This document shows, one piece after another, positions 1 to 8,860 of a stretch of DNA of 63,360 nt. The notes beneath the pieces are model-generated. The model saw only the letters and a list, made by a program, of their open reading frames with translations, had not been told where the DNA came from and did no database searches. How positions within the stretch are numbered: the first letter of the stretch is position 1; each line of letters starts with the position of its first letter. The translations under genes and the position numbers were made by a program. The stretch is from Proteobacteria bacterium SG_bin4 (GTDB taxonomy: Bacteria > Pseudomonadota > Gammaproteobacteria > Burkholderiales > Nitrosomonadaceae). The stretch covers positions 1-63,360 of the forward strand of contig LWDH01000041.1 of assembly GCA_002083395.1 (NCBI GenBank). Direction: 5' to 3'.

Positions 1-524
1 GGCTAATTTGTATCTGCTACGCAGTCAACTGATGACTGCTTAAGGGGAAAATCCGTCTAAAATACCTAAATGGCGGACCACGAGACACAGAACGAAGGAA
101 ATTCGGTGACAAAATGTCACTGACAAATGAATTGCCACAGAAATCGGTGGTAAAAAATCACCGACAGTACCAAAAAATCTGGAAGATGCTATTTGATCAG
201 CGCTTCCCTAAGATACCTGTCCAAAAAATGGAATCCACTTCTGTGTATAGTCGAACCTTGTTCTCTATACATCAATGTTTGCAAAACGGACCGTATCCAT
301 GTGAGCGTTTCCCTTAACACAGCAATTTGGATTTCATCTCAATTCTCATCCAGTACAACGCGCAAAAGAATAAAAAATAGAACCCCTCACTAGTAATTCT
401 CAGAAAGGGGGATTTGGAAAATACTAAACGCGGATTGTTATTGTTATTGACTTACCAGCTATCTAACTAAACTCTATCAATCTATAAGTATTAATAGGGG
501 TTCTTCTGCCAGAATTTATAGTAG
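1..524. other. Left-edge stretch with no recognised gene
   Basis: About 520 bases without a gene I can support. Short open frames at 114-317 and 193-393 have no recognisable domain, no clear ribosome binding site and low-complexity composition. Two small palindromes lie at about 103-122 (GGTGAC / GTCACT halves) and 155-171 (CGGTG / CACCG). They could be regulatory or remnants, but nothing ties them to a known element. Confidence 0.4.
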
Positions 525-728
525 TTAAGTGGATTGGATATTAGAGGCTTGCTTTCCTTTCGGTCCTTGAGTGACATCAAAACTTACTTTTTGACCTTCT
601 TTAAGAGTCTTGAATCCAGACATATTAATTGCCGAGAAGTGAGCAAATAAATCTTCACTGCCATCATCTGGAGTAATAAAACCAAAACCTTTGGAATCGT
701 TGAACCATTTAACTGTACCTGTTGCCAT
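525..728 (-). CDS. cspA: Cold-shock domain protein (CspA family)
   Basis: A 67-residue single-domain cold-shock protein, the usual length for the family. The RNA/ssDNA-binding motifs are both present: RNP1 as KGFGFI (about residues 13-18) and RNP2 as DLFAHF (about 26-31), with the conserved start GTVKWFN. Family members act in the cytoplasm as RNA chaperones that melt secondary structure and antiterminate; some are cold-induced, others constitutive. The start is supported by an AGGAAG ribosome binding site a few bases upstream. The gene stands alone, divergent from clpS. The paralogue letter is conventional; I cannot tell from sequence which Csp subtype this is. Confidence 0.93.
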   Translation of the reverse strand: MATGTVKWFNDSKGFGFITPDDGSEDLFAHFSAINMSGFKTLKEGQKVSFDVTQGPKGKQASNIQST

Positions 729-1003
729 TTCTACTTCCTATATAAAAACTGGGCCGGAAACCCTAACACTATTTGAACTCTTGTATCTTGAGAAACAAAA
801 AAACATCTCAAAAAACTCGAAATCAAACGCCAAATGCAGTTTTACGCAAATCTAACGTTAAAGTCAAGCGGTTACAAAATTTTTATGGCAAACGAATATG
901 TAATTGTCTTAAGATACTTGAAAAATTTGTCGTAATCGTCAAAGATGTCAAAATGCAGATTAATTTCAGTAGTTGTATGGTTCTCAAAAGCTGGTAAGTC
1001 GTA

Positions 1004-1312
1004 ATGTCTGACAATCATTTAGAAGTCATTTCCCAAGTGCATGAGAAGGTAAAGCAAAAACCTCCTCCACTTTATAAAATATTATTATTAAATGATGATT
1101 TCACCCCTATGGAGTTTGTGATAGAAGTGCTAAAAAAGTTTTTTTCCATGAATCATGAGCAGGCCACACGGATAATGTTGAAAGTACATACTGAAGGTGT
1201 GGGTGTGTGTGGAATTTATCCAAGTGATATCGCAAACACCAAAGTAAAGCAGGTTATTGATTTTGCAAGAATAAATCAGCACCCGCTCAGGTGTGTAATG
1301 GAGGAAAATTAA
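1004..1312 (+). CDS. clpS: ATP-dependent Clp protease adaptor ClpS
   Basis: A 102-residue ClpS adaptor. It carries the family core YKILLLNDDFTPMEFVIEVL (about residues 24-43) and the later MLKVHTEGVGVCGIYP stretch. ClpS binds the N-domain of ClpA and delivers N-degron substrates (N-terminal Leu, Phe, Tyr, Trp) to ClpAP while blocking other substrates. It lies one base upstream of clpA on the same strand, the standard clpS-clpA arrangement, so the two are almost certainly cotranscribed and translationally coupled. Length and motif content are normal. Confidence 0.96.
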   Translation: MSDNHLEVISQVHEKVKQKPPPLYKILLLNDDFTPMEFVIEVLKKFFSMNHEQATRIMLKVHTEGVGVCGIYPSDIANTKVKQVIDFARINQHPLRCVMEEN

Positions 1313-1313
1313 G

Positions 1314-3569
1314 ATGATTGCTCCAGACTTGGAAGTCAGTCTGCATATGGCTTTTGTGGAATCAAGGCAGAAACGGTATGAATTTATTACAGTCGAGCAT
1401 TTGTTACTGGCTATGCTCGATAATGCCAGCGCAGCAGAAGTGCTCAATGCATGCCTGGTCGATATTGAAGATTTACGATCAGCCCTATTAGACCATATCA
1501 CACGGCATACTCCCGTAATTAACGGAACAGACGAAGTTGATACTCAACCAACGCTCGGATTTCAGCGCGTGATTCAGCGCGCGATTCTCCATGTTCAATC
1601 TTCTGGAAAAAAAGAGGTAACGGGCGCCAATGTTTTAGTATCAATTTTTGGCGAAAAGGATTCTCACGCCGTTTACTTCCTCCATCAAAGAGGTGTCACA
1701 CGTTTAGATGTAGTCAATTTCATCTCTCATAATATTCGCAAAGTTTCGCACGAATCCGATACCAAATCAGGCAGTGAAACAGAAAATGAAAATGAATCCA
1801 GCACCAGTGGATTACCCGAGAATTACACGATCAATCTTAATCACCTAGCTTTACTTAACAAAATTGATCCGCTGGTCGGACGCGATAAAGAAATCGAGCG
1901 CGTCATTCAAACTTTATGCCGGCGCCGAAAGAACAACCCGTTGCTGGTCGGTGAAGCCGGTGTTGGTAAAACCGCTATTGCAGAAGGTCTGGCGAAGCGT
2001 ATTGTCGAAGGTGATGTACCTGATCTACTACTGAAACATCAAATTTATGCGCTCGATATGGGTGCTTTATTAGCAGGTACAAAATATCGCGGTGATTTTG
2101 AACAACGCTTAAAGACATTGTTGAAACAGCTCACTGACAATCCTTCCGCCATCTTGTTTATTGATGAAATTCATACTCTAATCGGTGCCGGTGCGGCTTC
2201 CGGAGGCGTTCTGGACGCATCCAATTTGCTGAAACCTGTTTTAAGTTCCGGACAATTACGCTGTATTGGTGCAACCACCTACAATGAATATCGTGGAATT
2301 TTCGAAAAAGACCACGCCCTATCACGGCGATTCCAACAAATCGAAGTAAACGAACCCAGCGTGGATGACACAGTTGCTATACTGCGTGGCTTAAAATCAC
2401 GGTATGAGCAACACCACAAAGTCAAATACACCGCTAGCGCGCTTGTCTCCGCAGCCGAACTGTCGGCTCGATTCATCAACGACAGGCACTTACCTGACAA
2501 AGCGATTGATGTGCTTGACGAAGCTGGCGCAGCGCAACGACTACTGCCTAAATCTAAAAAACGCAAAGTGATAGGTAAAAACGAAATCGAAAACGTCGTT
2601 GCCAAAATCGCACGGATTCCGCCGCAAAATATATCCACAAATGATCGTAATCGATTAAAAAATTTGGGGCGCGATATGAAAGCGATAGTCTTCGGCCAAG
2701 ATGGTGCAATCGACGCATTGACAGCCGCGATAAAAATGGCGCGCAGCGGGCTTGGGAACCCCCAAAAACCAGTTGGTTCTTTTTTGTTTTCGGGGCCAAC
2801 AGGTGTTGGAAAAACCGAAGTGGCGAAGCAATTAGCCTATGCGCTTGGTATCCATTTGCATCGTTTCGACATGTCTGAGTATATGGAACGGCATGCCGTT
2901 TCCCGTCTGATCGGTGCACCACCAGGATATGTTGGTTTCGATCAAGGTGGATTATTAACGGAAACTGTGATCAAACACCCCTATTCAGTATTGTTACTGG
3001 ATGAAATTGAAAAAGCGCACGCGGATATTTTTAACATCCTGCTGCAGGTCATGGATTATGGAACCCTCACCGATAATAATGGACGAAAAGCGGATTTCCG
3101 TAATGTCATTATCATTATGACGACGAATGCCGGCGCAGAGTCTCTCACAAAATCAGCCATCGGTTTTACCAAAACCAAATCTACCGGAGATGAGCTCGCA
3201 GACATTAAAAAATTATTCACTCCCGAGTTTCGTAATCGACTCGACGCGATTATTTCTTTCGCACCATTAAATGAAGACATCATTCTTCGCATAACTGACA
3301 AATTCCTGATCCAGCTCGAATCGCAATTACATGAGAAAAAAGTAGAAGCAACATTTACCGAAAAATTGCGCAGCTATCTTGGAAAACACGGATTTGATCC
3401 GTTAATGGGCGCCCGCCCAATGGAACGGCTGATTCAAGACACAATTCGCAGCGCATTAGCTGACGAGCTGCTATTTGGACGGCTTGTGAATGGCGGTAAA
3501 GTAACTGTCGACATTGATAAGCACGAAAAGATCAAACTTCTGTTTGAGGACGAAGCTGCACTTTTATGA
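1314..3569 (+). CDS. clpA: ATP-dependent Clp protease ATP-binding subunit ClpA
   Basis: A 751-residue class I Clp/Hsp100 AAA+ unfoldase of normal ClpA length. It has the N-terminal Clp-N repeats (about 1-145), then an acidic low-complexity linker (about 150-165). Two nucleotide-binding domains follow, with Walker A motifs GEAGVGKT at 213-220 and GPTGVGKT at 494-501. The substrate-gripping pore loop GYVG sits at 538-541. ClpA unfolds proteins and feeds them into ClpP in the cytoplasm; ClpP is not encoded in this window. The start ATG is one base after the clpS stop, so translation is probably coupled. The ClpB/C-type long coiled-coil middle domain is absent, which supports ClpA. Confidence 0.97.
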   Translation: MIAPDLEVSLHMAFVESRQKRYEFITVEHLLLAMLDNASAAEVLNACLVDIEDLRSALLDHITRHTPVINGTDEVDTQPTLGFQRVIQRAILHVQSSGKKEVTGANVLVSIFGEKDSHAVYFLHQRGVTRLDVVNFISHNIRKVSHESDTKSGSETENENESSTSGLPENYTINLNHLALLNKIDPLVGRDKEIERVIQTLCRRRKNNPLLVGEAGVGKTAIAEGLAKRIVEGDVPDLLLKHQIYALDMGALLAGTKYRGDFEQRLKTLLKQLTDNPSAILFIDEIHTLIGAGAASGGVLDASNLLKPVLSSGQLRCIGATTYNEYRGIFEKDHALSRRFQQIEVNEPSVDDTVAILRGLKSRYEQHHKVKYTASALVSAAELSARFINDRHLPDKAIDVLDEAGAAQRLLPKSKKRKVIGKNEIENVVAKIARIPPQNISTNDRNRLKNLGRDMKAIVFGQDGAIDALTAAIKMARSGLGNPQKPVGSFLFSGPTGVGKTEVAKQLAYALGIHLHRFDMSEYMERHAVSRLIGAPPGYVGFDQGGLLTETVIKHPYSVLLLDEIEKAHADIFNILLQVMDYGTLTDNNGRKADFRNVIIIMTTNAGAESLTKSAIGFTKTKSTGDELADIKKLFTPEFRNRLDAIISFAPLNEDIILRITDKFLIQLESQLHEKKVEATFTEKLRSYLGKHGFDPLMGARPMERLIQDTIRSALADELLFGRLVNGGKVTVDIDKHEKIKLLFEDEAALL

Positions 3570-4115
3570 TCTATGTAAGAGCATTCATCACAATAGAAGC
3601 TCAAGATCCATTAAAAAATGTAGCTTGCTCAAACTCATCATCCAACAAAAAATGTAAGGGTTTCAGTCTGCCGTTCCATACAATGCGATTCTAGCGATAA
3701 CCACAAACCTCAGTTTCTTCTACTGATTTTCCAATCAATCCCCGCATCTCAGCAGATATTCGAGTTGCTCCGGACATCAGCACTCAATTCAGAAGGTTTT
3801 TTTGAATTATGCTATGGAGCAATTCAACCCAATGTTTTTTAACGCTGTTGCGCATGCGTTTTTTAAACTTTCCAATCGAATCACTCAACACTCCAGAAAA
3901 AATACAGCCTGCAGCAACATTGTGTCTAATTGTTTACAAACAATTATCAATCCTTCAACAATCCCATCTCATTAAAAGTTTATATTGGCACCACTTCGCC
4001 AAGCTGCTCGCTTGATGAAGAATGAGTCGCCTGAAATGCGTATTTTCCTTTCAGAAAACTCGCTGGAATAGCTTAATTGCCACAGTTCTATTTTGTACTT
4101 TAAAGGAGAAAAAGC
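3570..4115. other. Intergenic region between clpA and cheW
   Basis: About 545 bases with no gene I can support. A 68-codon frame at 3809-4015 has no domain and no convincing ribosome binding site. The only clear signal is the AAAGGAG ribosome binding site just before cheW (about 4101-4107). I looked for a flagellar sigma-28 promoter (TAAA then GCCGATAA) ahead of the chemotaxis genes and did not find a good match. Confidence 0.4.
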
Positions 4116-4640
4116 ATGTCAAAGGATTATCTCCAAAATCTGACCAATGAATCGCCCGGTCATTTTGCAGGAGCAACTCACAATGAATTCCTGACCTTTC
4201 GACTAGGGCAAGAAGAGTATGGAATCGAAATACTAAAAGTCCAAGAGATTCGCGGCTACGACGCTATCACTCAAATCGCCAACGCGCCGGAGTTTATCAA
4301 AGGGGTTGTGAATTTACGCGGGATCATCGTTCCGATTATCGATATGCGAATCAAATTTAACTTACGCAACGTGGAATATGACCAATTCACAGTAGTGATC
4401 ATCCTAAATCTAACAAACCGAGTAGTCGGCTTGGTGGTAGACAGCGTATCCGATGTCATCACTCTAGCGGCTCAGCAAATCCGCCCCACACCTGAGCTGG
4501 GTTCGAGCATTGACGCGGAATATATTATGGGCATGGGTTCATTGGATGCACGGATGTTGATTTTAGTCGACATCGAGAAGTACTTGAGTAACAACGGTAT
4601 GAATATGATTGATTCGTCTGTTCATCAGATTAACGGTTAG
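4116..4640 (+). CDS. cheW: Chemotaxis coupling protein CheW
   Basis: A 174-residue CheW-domain protein. It contains the family signatures GQEEYGIEILKVQEIRGY (about residues 31-48), the INLRG-like stretch VVNLRGIIVPIIDMR (about 67-81) and VGLVVDSVSDV (about 109-119). CheW bridges chemoreceptors and the kinase CheA at the inner-membrane signalling array. A strong AAAGGAG ribosome binding site precedes the ATG. The chemoreceptor gene starts 32 bases downstream in the same direction, so the pair is probably one operon; cheA and the rest of the pathway are not in the window. Confidence 0.95.
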   Translation: MSKDYLQNLTNESPGHFAGATHNEFLTFRLGQEEYGIEILKVQEIRGYDAITQIANAPEFIKGVVNLRGIIVPIIDMRIKFNLRNVEYDQFTVVIILNLTNRVVGLVVDSVSDVITLAAQQIRPTPELGSSIDAEYIMGMGSLDARMLILVDIEKYLSNNGMNMIDSSVHQING

Positions 4641-4672
4641 TTATTGGATAAATAGTCACTGAGGAGATTTTA

Positions 4673-6394
4673 ATGTTTACTAATACATCGATTAAATTCC
4701 GCTTAAATTTTGTAATCAGTATTCTCGCAATTTTAATGACCAGTATCGGCATTATCGGCTTATACGGTTTTAATCAATCCAATGCCGGCGTTAAATCGCT
4801 TTATGAAGATCGCTTGAGCCCTGCAATACAATTAGGAACCATATTAGACACCTGGTATGTGATCCATCAAAAAGTGGTAGCCGCGACCAATACCCGCGAC
4901 AACATAACCGCTAGTAAATTGGCGGAAGAAGCCCAGAGGCTAGTGAAAAAGAACGAAGGTATCTGGGCGGAGTATCTGGCAACAGAACTGATTCCCGAAG
5001 AGGCCGTGCTCAGTAAAACCAAGGGCGAGCAGCATGTGCAATATGTGCAATCGATCAATCGAGTATTTCAATTAGCCTCGAGTGGCGCATACGAAGAAGC
5101 AGCGCGGCACGAATCGGCCGATACTGAACCTAAATTCACCGCACTGCATGACACCATTTTTGCATTGCTTGATTTACAAAAAACCGCTTCAGCATCGGAA
5201 TATAGCAGCATTCAAAGCAGCTTTGATCAAATTCTTATGATTGTTACCACTGCCATCCTCTTTGGAATCATCATGTCCGCTATTTTTGGATACTTGCTGC
5301 TGCGTTCCATTGTTGCCCCTCTGAACGAAGCAATTGATATCGCTCATAAAGTAGCCGTTGGCGATTTAACATCGAATATCGTAGTCGGTTCCACCAAATC
5401 ATCGACCGGCCGACTATTACAAGCGCTGAAAGAAATGAATGACAACCTGATTGACTTAGTCGGCAAAGTCCGTACAGGAACCGAACAAATCACGACCGCA
5501 TCCAGTGAAATCGCATCCGGTAATTCGGACTTGAGTCAGCGCACCGAAGAACAGGCATCCAGTCTGGAAGAGACCGCCTCATCAATGGAAGAGCTGACAT
5601 CAACAGTCAAGCAGAATGCAGACAATGCACGCCAAGCAAATCAATTGGCAGCAGGCGCGTCGGAAGTCGCGGTAAAAGGCGGCACGGTAGTCGGTCAAGT
5701 GGTAGAAACCATGAAATCGATTAACGAAAGCGCACATAAAATTGTCGATATCATCAGTGTCATCGATGGCATCGCATTCCAAACCAACATATTGGCATTG
5801 AACGCCGCGGTCGAAGCAGCGCGCGCTGGAGAGCAAGGCCGGGGTTTTGCGGTAGTCGCAACAGAAGTCCGCACCTTAGCACAGCGTTCCGCTACGGCAG
5901 CAAAAGAAATCAAAGAGTTAATCAACGACTCAGTGACGAAAGTCGATGAAGGAACCCAATTGGTCGACGAAGCCGGCGCCACAATGGATGAAATCGTCCG
6001 TGCGGTTCAACGCGTAACAGACATCATGAGCGAAATCTCCGCGGCATCGCAAGAACAAAGTTCCGGTATTGAACAAGTTAATCAGGCTGTCACGCAAATG
6101 GACGAAGTGACGCAACAAAATGCCGCATTGGTAGAAGAAGCCGCCGCCGCGGCGGAATCAATGCAAGAGCAATCCGACATTTTGATGAAAGCGGTCAGCA
6201 GTTTCAAATTATCGAACCACCATGAAGCATCCGCCCAATCAGTTCGAGCCAAAACACGTCCGGCAACCGTTGCAAAGTTACCGAAACGCGGATTAGCGAC
6301 CAAGAAAGCAGACGCGGATGCGGCAGACTCTAAAGTATTAGCCTTACCTCGTAAAAACGCGGTTAGTAACGGTGATGATTGGGAGCAGTTCTAA
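4673..6394 (+). CDS. Methyl-accepting chemotaxis protein
   Basis: A 573-residue transmembrane chemoreceptor. Order: TM1 (about 9-33), a periplasmic helical sensor of four-helix-bundle type (about 35-185), TM2 (about 187-212), HAMP (about 212-265), then the coiled-coil signalling domain. The hairpin tip IDGIAFQTNILALNAAVEAA that docks CheA/CheW is intact. The C-terminus ends in DDWEQF, resembling the NWETF-type pentapeptide that tethers the CheR methyltransferase, so this receptor probably recruits adaptation enzymes directly. The ligand cannot be deduced. It follows cheW and has a close paralogue at the right edge of the window. Confidence 0.95.
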   Translation: MFTNTSIKFRLNFVISILAILMTSIGIIGLYGFNQSNAGVKSLYEDRLSPAIQLGTILDTWYVIHQKVVAATNTRDNITASKLAEEAQRLVKKNEGIWAEYLATELIPEEAVLSKTKGEQHVQYVQSINRVFQLASSGAYEEAARHESADTEPKFTALHDTIFALLDLQKTASASEYSSIQSSFDQILMIVTTAILFGIIMSAIFGYLLLRSIVAPLNEAIDIAHKVAVGDLTSNIVVGSTKSSTGRLLQALKEMNDNLIDLVGKVRTGTEQITTASSEIASGNSDLSQRTEEQASSLEETASSMEELTSTVKQNADNARQANQLAAGASEVAVKGGTVVGQVVETMKSINESAHKIVDIISVIDGIAFQTNILALNAAVEAARAGEQGRGFAVVATEVRTLAQRSATAAKEIKELINDSVTKVDEGTQLVDEAGATMDEIVRAVQRVTDIMSEISAASQEQSSGIEQVNQAVTQMDEVTQQNAALVEEAAAAAESMQEQSDILMKAVSSFKLSNHHEASAQSVRAKTRPATVAKLPKRGLATKKADADAADSKVLALPRKNAVSNGDDWEQF

Positions 6395-6407
6395 GCAATA
6401 AATTGAA

Positions 6408-6470
6408 TAGTTGCAACCTGACCTGACAGTCTTCCGATTACGATGGGTCTGTCAGCTCAGGTTGCAACTA
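6408..6470. terminator. Long inverted repeat after the chemoreceptor gene
   Basis: Two 22-base arms (6408-6429 and 6449-6470) are complementary at 21 of 22 positions around a 19-base loop. It starts 14 bases after the receptor stop codon. There is no following T-run, so it may act as a transcript-stabilising 3' hairpin, a factor-assisted terminator or a protein-binding palindrome rather than a classic intrinsic terminator. Confidence 0.55.
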
Positions 6471-6547
6471 CTTACATTCAGAAAACTGATAACACTATAT
6501 AATCAACGAATCCTTAATACCGACCGGTCTTCAAACAGGGAGGAATC

Positions 6548-7117
6548 GTGAAATATTTTTTTATCTTGTTAGTGTTAAATCTCGGCAACGTTTATGCCTT
6601 ATCGATCGTCTACGACGGTTTTGAATGCACGGAAGATTCCGCAGTTTCAAGCATTCCTGCACAAAGCAGATTTTTAATCGAACAAGACTTGGGTAATGGC
6701 CATTACAAATTGCTACTGGAGGACGGCTACCTGGTCTTTAAGGATAAAGTTTGTCTGGAAATGCTAAACAAAATTTCAAAAGATCTTGAATATTCAACCG
6801 ATCTCTCCCAGATAAAAGCAGTCGCGTATTTTAATGGCAATCACTTAGTCATTTCGTACGGTAGTATCGTACAAAATAAAGACATCGTGCCTGGCAATCC
6901 TATTTTGTTGAGCAACGTTAATTTTCCAAGTACGTACACGCTGTTTCTTGATTACTTACCCTCAAAACAGGCATTTACGCTGAAAAGTGTTACCAAACTC
7001 GATAATTCATTTATAGCCCGGACTATTGGCGAGAGCAGCACATCGCAATCTTTTTCACTCACTCATGTAGAACCCGTATTTCCAGTCGAGACCATTGAAT
7101 TCTTTATTAAAGAATAG
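6548..7117 (+). CDS. Hypothetical secreted protein
   Basis: A 189-residue protein that I do not recognise. The start is GTG, chosen because a GGGAGGA ribosome binding site lies just upstream and the first residues (KYFFILLVLNLGNVYALS) form a good Sec signal peptide with a cleavage site near residue 18. The mature part has a beta-rich look (alternating hydrophobics, GNGHYKLLLEDGYLVF) and two cysteines that could pair. Export to the periplasm is therefore likely. It stands alone between the chemoreceptor and the convergent phosphodiesterase gene; neither neighbour indicates a function. Confidence 0.75.
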   Translation: MKYFFILLVLNLGNVYALSIVYDGFECTEDSAVSSIPAQSRFLIEQDLGNGHYKLLLEDGYLVFKDKVCLEMLNKISKDLEYSTDLSQIKAVAYFNGNHLVISYGSIVQNKDIVPGNPILLSNVNFPSTYTLFLDYLPSKQAFTLKSVTKLDNSFIARTIGESSTSQSFSLTHVEPVFPVETIEFFIKE

Positions 7118-7191
7118 ATTTATTGATTGTTATCACTGGTTAATTCAGTTTAATCCACTGCAAATTTAAGGTGAAAGAAAATCCCAAAGGA

Positions 7192-7215
7192 CTGGCCAAA
7201 AAATATTCTGGCCAG
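7192..7215. terminator. Hairpin between convergent genes
   Basis: CTGGCCA (7192-7198) and TGGCCAG (7209-7215) form a perfect 7-bp stem with a 10-base loop. It lies between the ends of the hypothetical secreted protein gene and the phosphodiesterase gene, which converge. A short A-rich loop and flanks make it a plausible bidirectional terminator. Confidence 0.5.
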
Positions 7216-7240
7216 CCCTAATAATTTGCAAACTATACAA

Positions 7241-8566
7241 TCACTTCATCTTCATACAGTTGGCGTAGTATGTAACAGTTGCGGGCCAATCGGAAAAGAT
7301 TCCTAAGACTCTTACTTTTTGCGCCAAAACATGCAACGCATCGTACATATCGCCGTCATTGTCGATCACACTCTCAGGATTTAGCGGATTAGGATTTAGC
7401 CCATTCAGCGTTTGGAAATACCAGCCGCCGCCGTTATTTAATGGACCGTCTCGCTCAAACGACCATGTAATGATATCCAAACCAGCTTCTTTCGCTTTCT
7501 TCGCATAAATCGAGGGAACAATATCTCCGCTTTCTACTTCCAGCAGCATCCACATCGGTGGTGCAATAATTTTCACACCGGCGGCAACCAATTGTTCCAT
7601 GGATGGAGACCAAGTGGCTGGATCACGGTGGTTGAATGAAGATTCCTCATAACGCCCATCCAGGTAAACAGCTTGCTTGCCGAATTCCGGTTCGTTCTGA
7701 ATCCAGTACAAGATATCATTCAGGTCGAATGATTGCGGCCAGACCCGGCTTGCAGAAACCCCGGCTTCGCGGTATTCGTCGATCAATTTCTGTGCATAGT
7801 CCTGTTGGGTAAACCCATCGAACGGCATTGGAACACTAGGCGATTTAAGTTCCGGTGTCATTTTCGTTCCAAGTGACTTGAATAGTTCGATACTTTCTTT
7901 ATGCGTTAACAAGGTGCCTCGCGTCGCATACAAATCGGTTCTCCAGTCGGCAGTTCCGTTCAAATATCCACTGACGGTGGTCGCTAACGGATTGGCGCTA
8001 TCCATTTTTCCTTTCAGTGTCTTAAATTCATCCAGCGTAATGTCGCTGGTGCAGCATTTTGCATTCGCCGGACTGATAAGATTACCCTCGCTATCGTAAA
8101 CAGCCGGCTCAAAAGGTACTGAACACTTCGCAGCCAGGGCAGTTTCGAGGATATTGGTAGTGGTATGCAAATCGCATTGAGAGTGCCGGCAAACCAATTC
8201 CTTATCTTGCGTGAAAGTCACGTCACACTCCAAGATTCCAGCACCCATTCGCGCCGCGGCTTCGTAGGATTCTTTAGTATGTTCCGGGAATTGCAATGCC
8301 GCGCCACGATGCCCAATCGAAAAATCGGTGCGTTTGAACGGTCCGTTCTCACAACTTTTCAGTTTATCTTTCAGCGGTCCGCTATCCATATCGTTGACCA
8401 GAAAATAAGGCCGCGGTCCCAGTTGAACTGTTATGTTCCGGTTTTGATTGTTACTGATCAGGGTGTTATCGCTTTTTGCAGCCCAGCCGGGTGCTGTTAA
8501 CGAAATAATAACCGCGATCGAGCCCATCATCCCTGAGCCAATTCTCATAATTTGTTGTTGTTTCAT
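7241..8566 (-). CDS. Secreted glycerophosphodiester phosphodiesterase (GDPD family)
   Basis: A 441-residue GDPD-family TIM-barrel hydrolase with an N-terminal signal peptide (about residues 1-30, ending GWAA). The catalytic core is visible: GHRG with H86/R87, PEHT in place of the usual PENT (92-95), E113 and D115 in LECDV, and a histidine near 128 in CRHSQ. The family hydrolyses glycerophosphodiesters to glycerol-3-phosphate plus an alcohol. Export suggests a role in scavenging phosphate from phospholipid headgroups in the periplasm or outside the cell. The usual metal-site HD is HS here, and the protein is longer than minimal GDPDs, so substrate range is uncertain. It sits beside the pst region, consistent with phosphorus nutrition, but I see no Pho box in front of it. 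Confidence 0.9.
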   Translation of the reverse strand: MKQQQIMRIGSGMMGSIAVIISLTAPGWAAKSDNTLISNNQNRNITVQLGPRPYFLVNDMDSGPLKDKLKSCENGPFKRTDFSIGHRGAALQFPEHTKESYEAAARMGAGILECDVTFTQDKELVCRHSQCDLHTTTNILETALAAKCSVPFEPAVYDSEGNLISPANAKCCTSDITLDEFKTLKGKMDSANPLATTVSGYLNGTADWRTDLYATRGTLLTHKESIELFKSLGTKMTPELKSPSVPMPFDGFTQQDYAQKLIDEYREAGVSASRVWPQSFDLNDILYWIQNEPEFGKQAVYLDGRYEESSFNHRDPATWSPSMEQLVAAGVKIIAPPMWMLLEVESGDIVPSIYAKKAKEAGLDIITWSFERDGPLNNGGGWYFQTLNGLNPNPLNPESVIDNDGDMYDALHVLAQKVRVLGIFSDWPATVTYYANCMKMK

Positions 8567-8860
8567 AGCTTTCTCCTGTCCATCGTTGTCGATTTATAGA
8601 AACTTTATGGGTGGATACCATCAACATATCCGTACAGGATGTTAGCCAGAAGATATTGCAACGATATGATTAGCCGGTTAAATTCTAATGAAGCTATGAT
8701 GACTTGCTTACGCGAATGACTTTTCAATCCGCTTCATGACTTCATTTCACCGGGTAATGTTTTCTAACGCCGGATTCACGAGAGGAAAAACCGGATAACA
8801 ACCCGGAAAGAATGCTTGCAACACACAGCTAATTTGCGGCACGAATGTTACAGAAGAAAA
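8567..8860. other. Intergenic region between two minus-strand genes
   Basis: No gene seen. On the minus strand, just after the EAL-GGDEF gene, a short CCGG / CCGG hairpin followed by a T-run (about 8785-8807) could be a weak terminator for the pst-pyk-EAL transcript. The right-hand gene end and the phosphodiesterase start suggest the latter has its own promoter here, with no hexamers I would defend. Confidence 0.3.

Noticed and set aside
114..393. Two overlapping short frames at the left edge
   Set aside because: No domain, no ribosome binding site, both frames equally open; nothing to support either as a gene.
773..997. 74-codon frame upstream of clpS
   Set aside because: Lys/Asn-rich composition typical of AT-rich noncoding DNA, no family, and it occupies the clpS promoter region.
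4020..4115. Sigma-28 flagellar promoter before cheW
   Set aside because: No acceptable TAAA / GCCGATAA pair at the right spacing.
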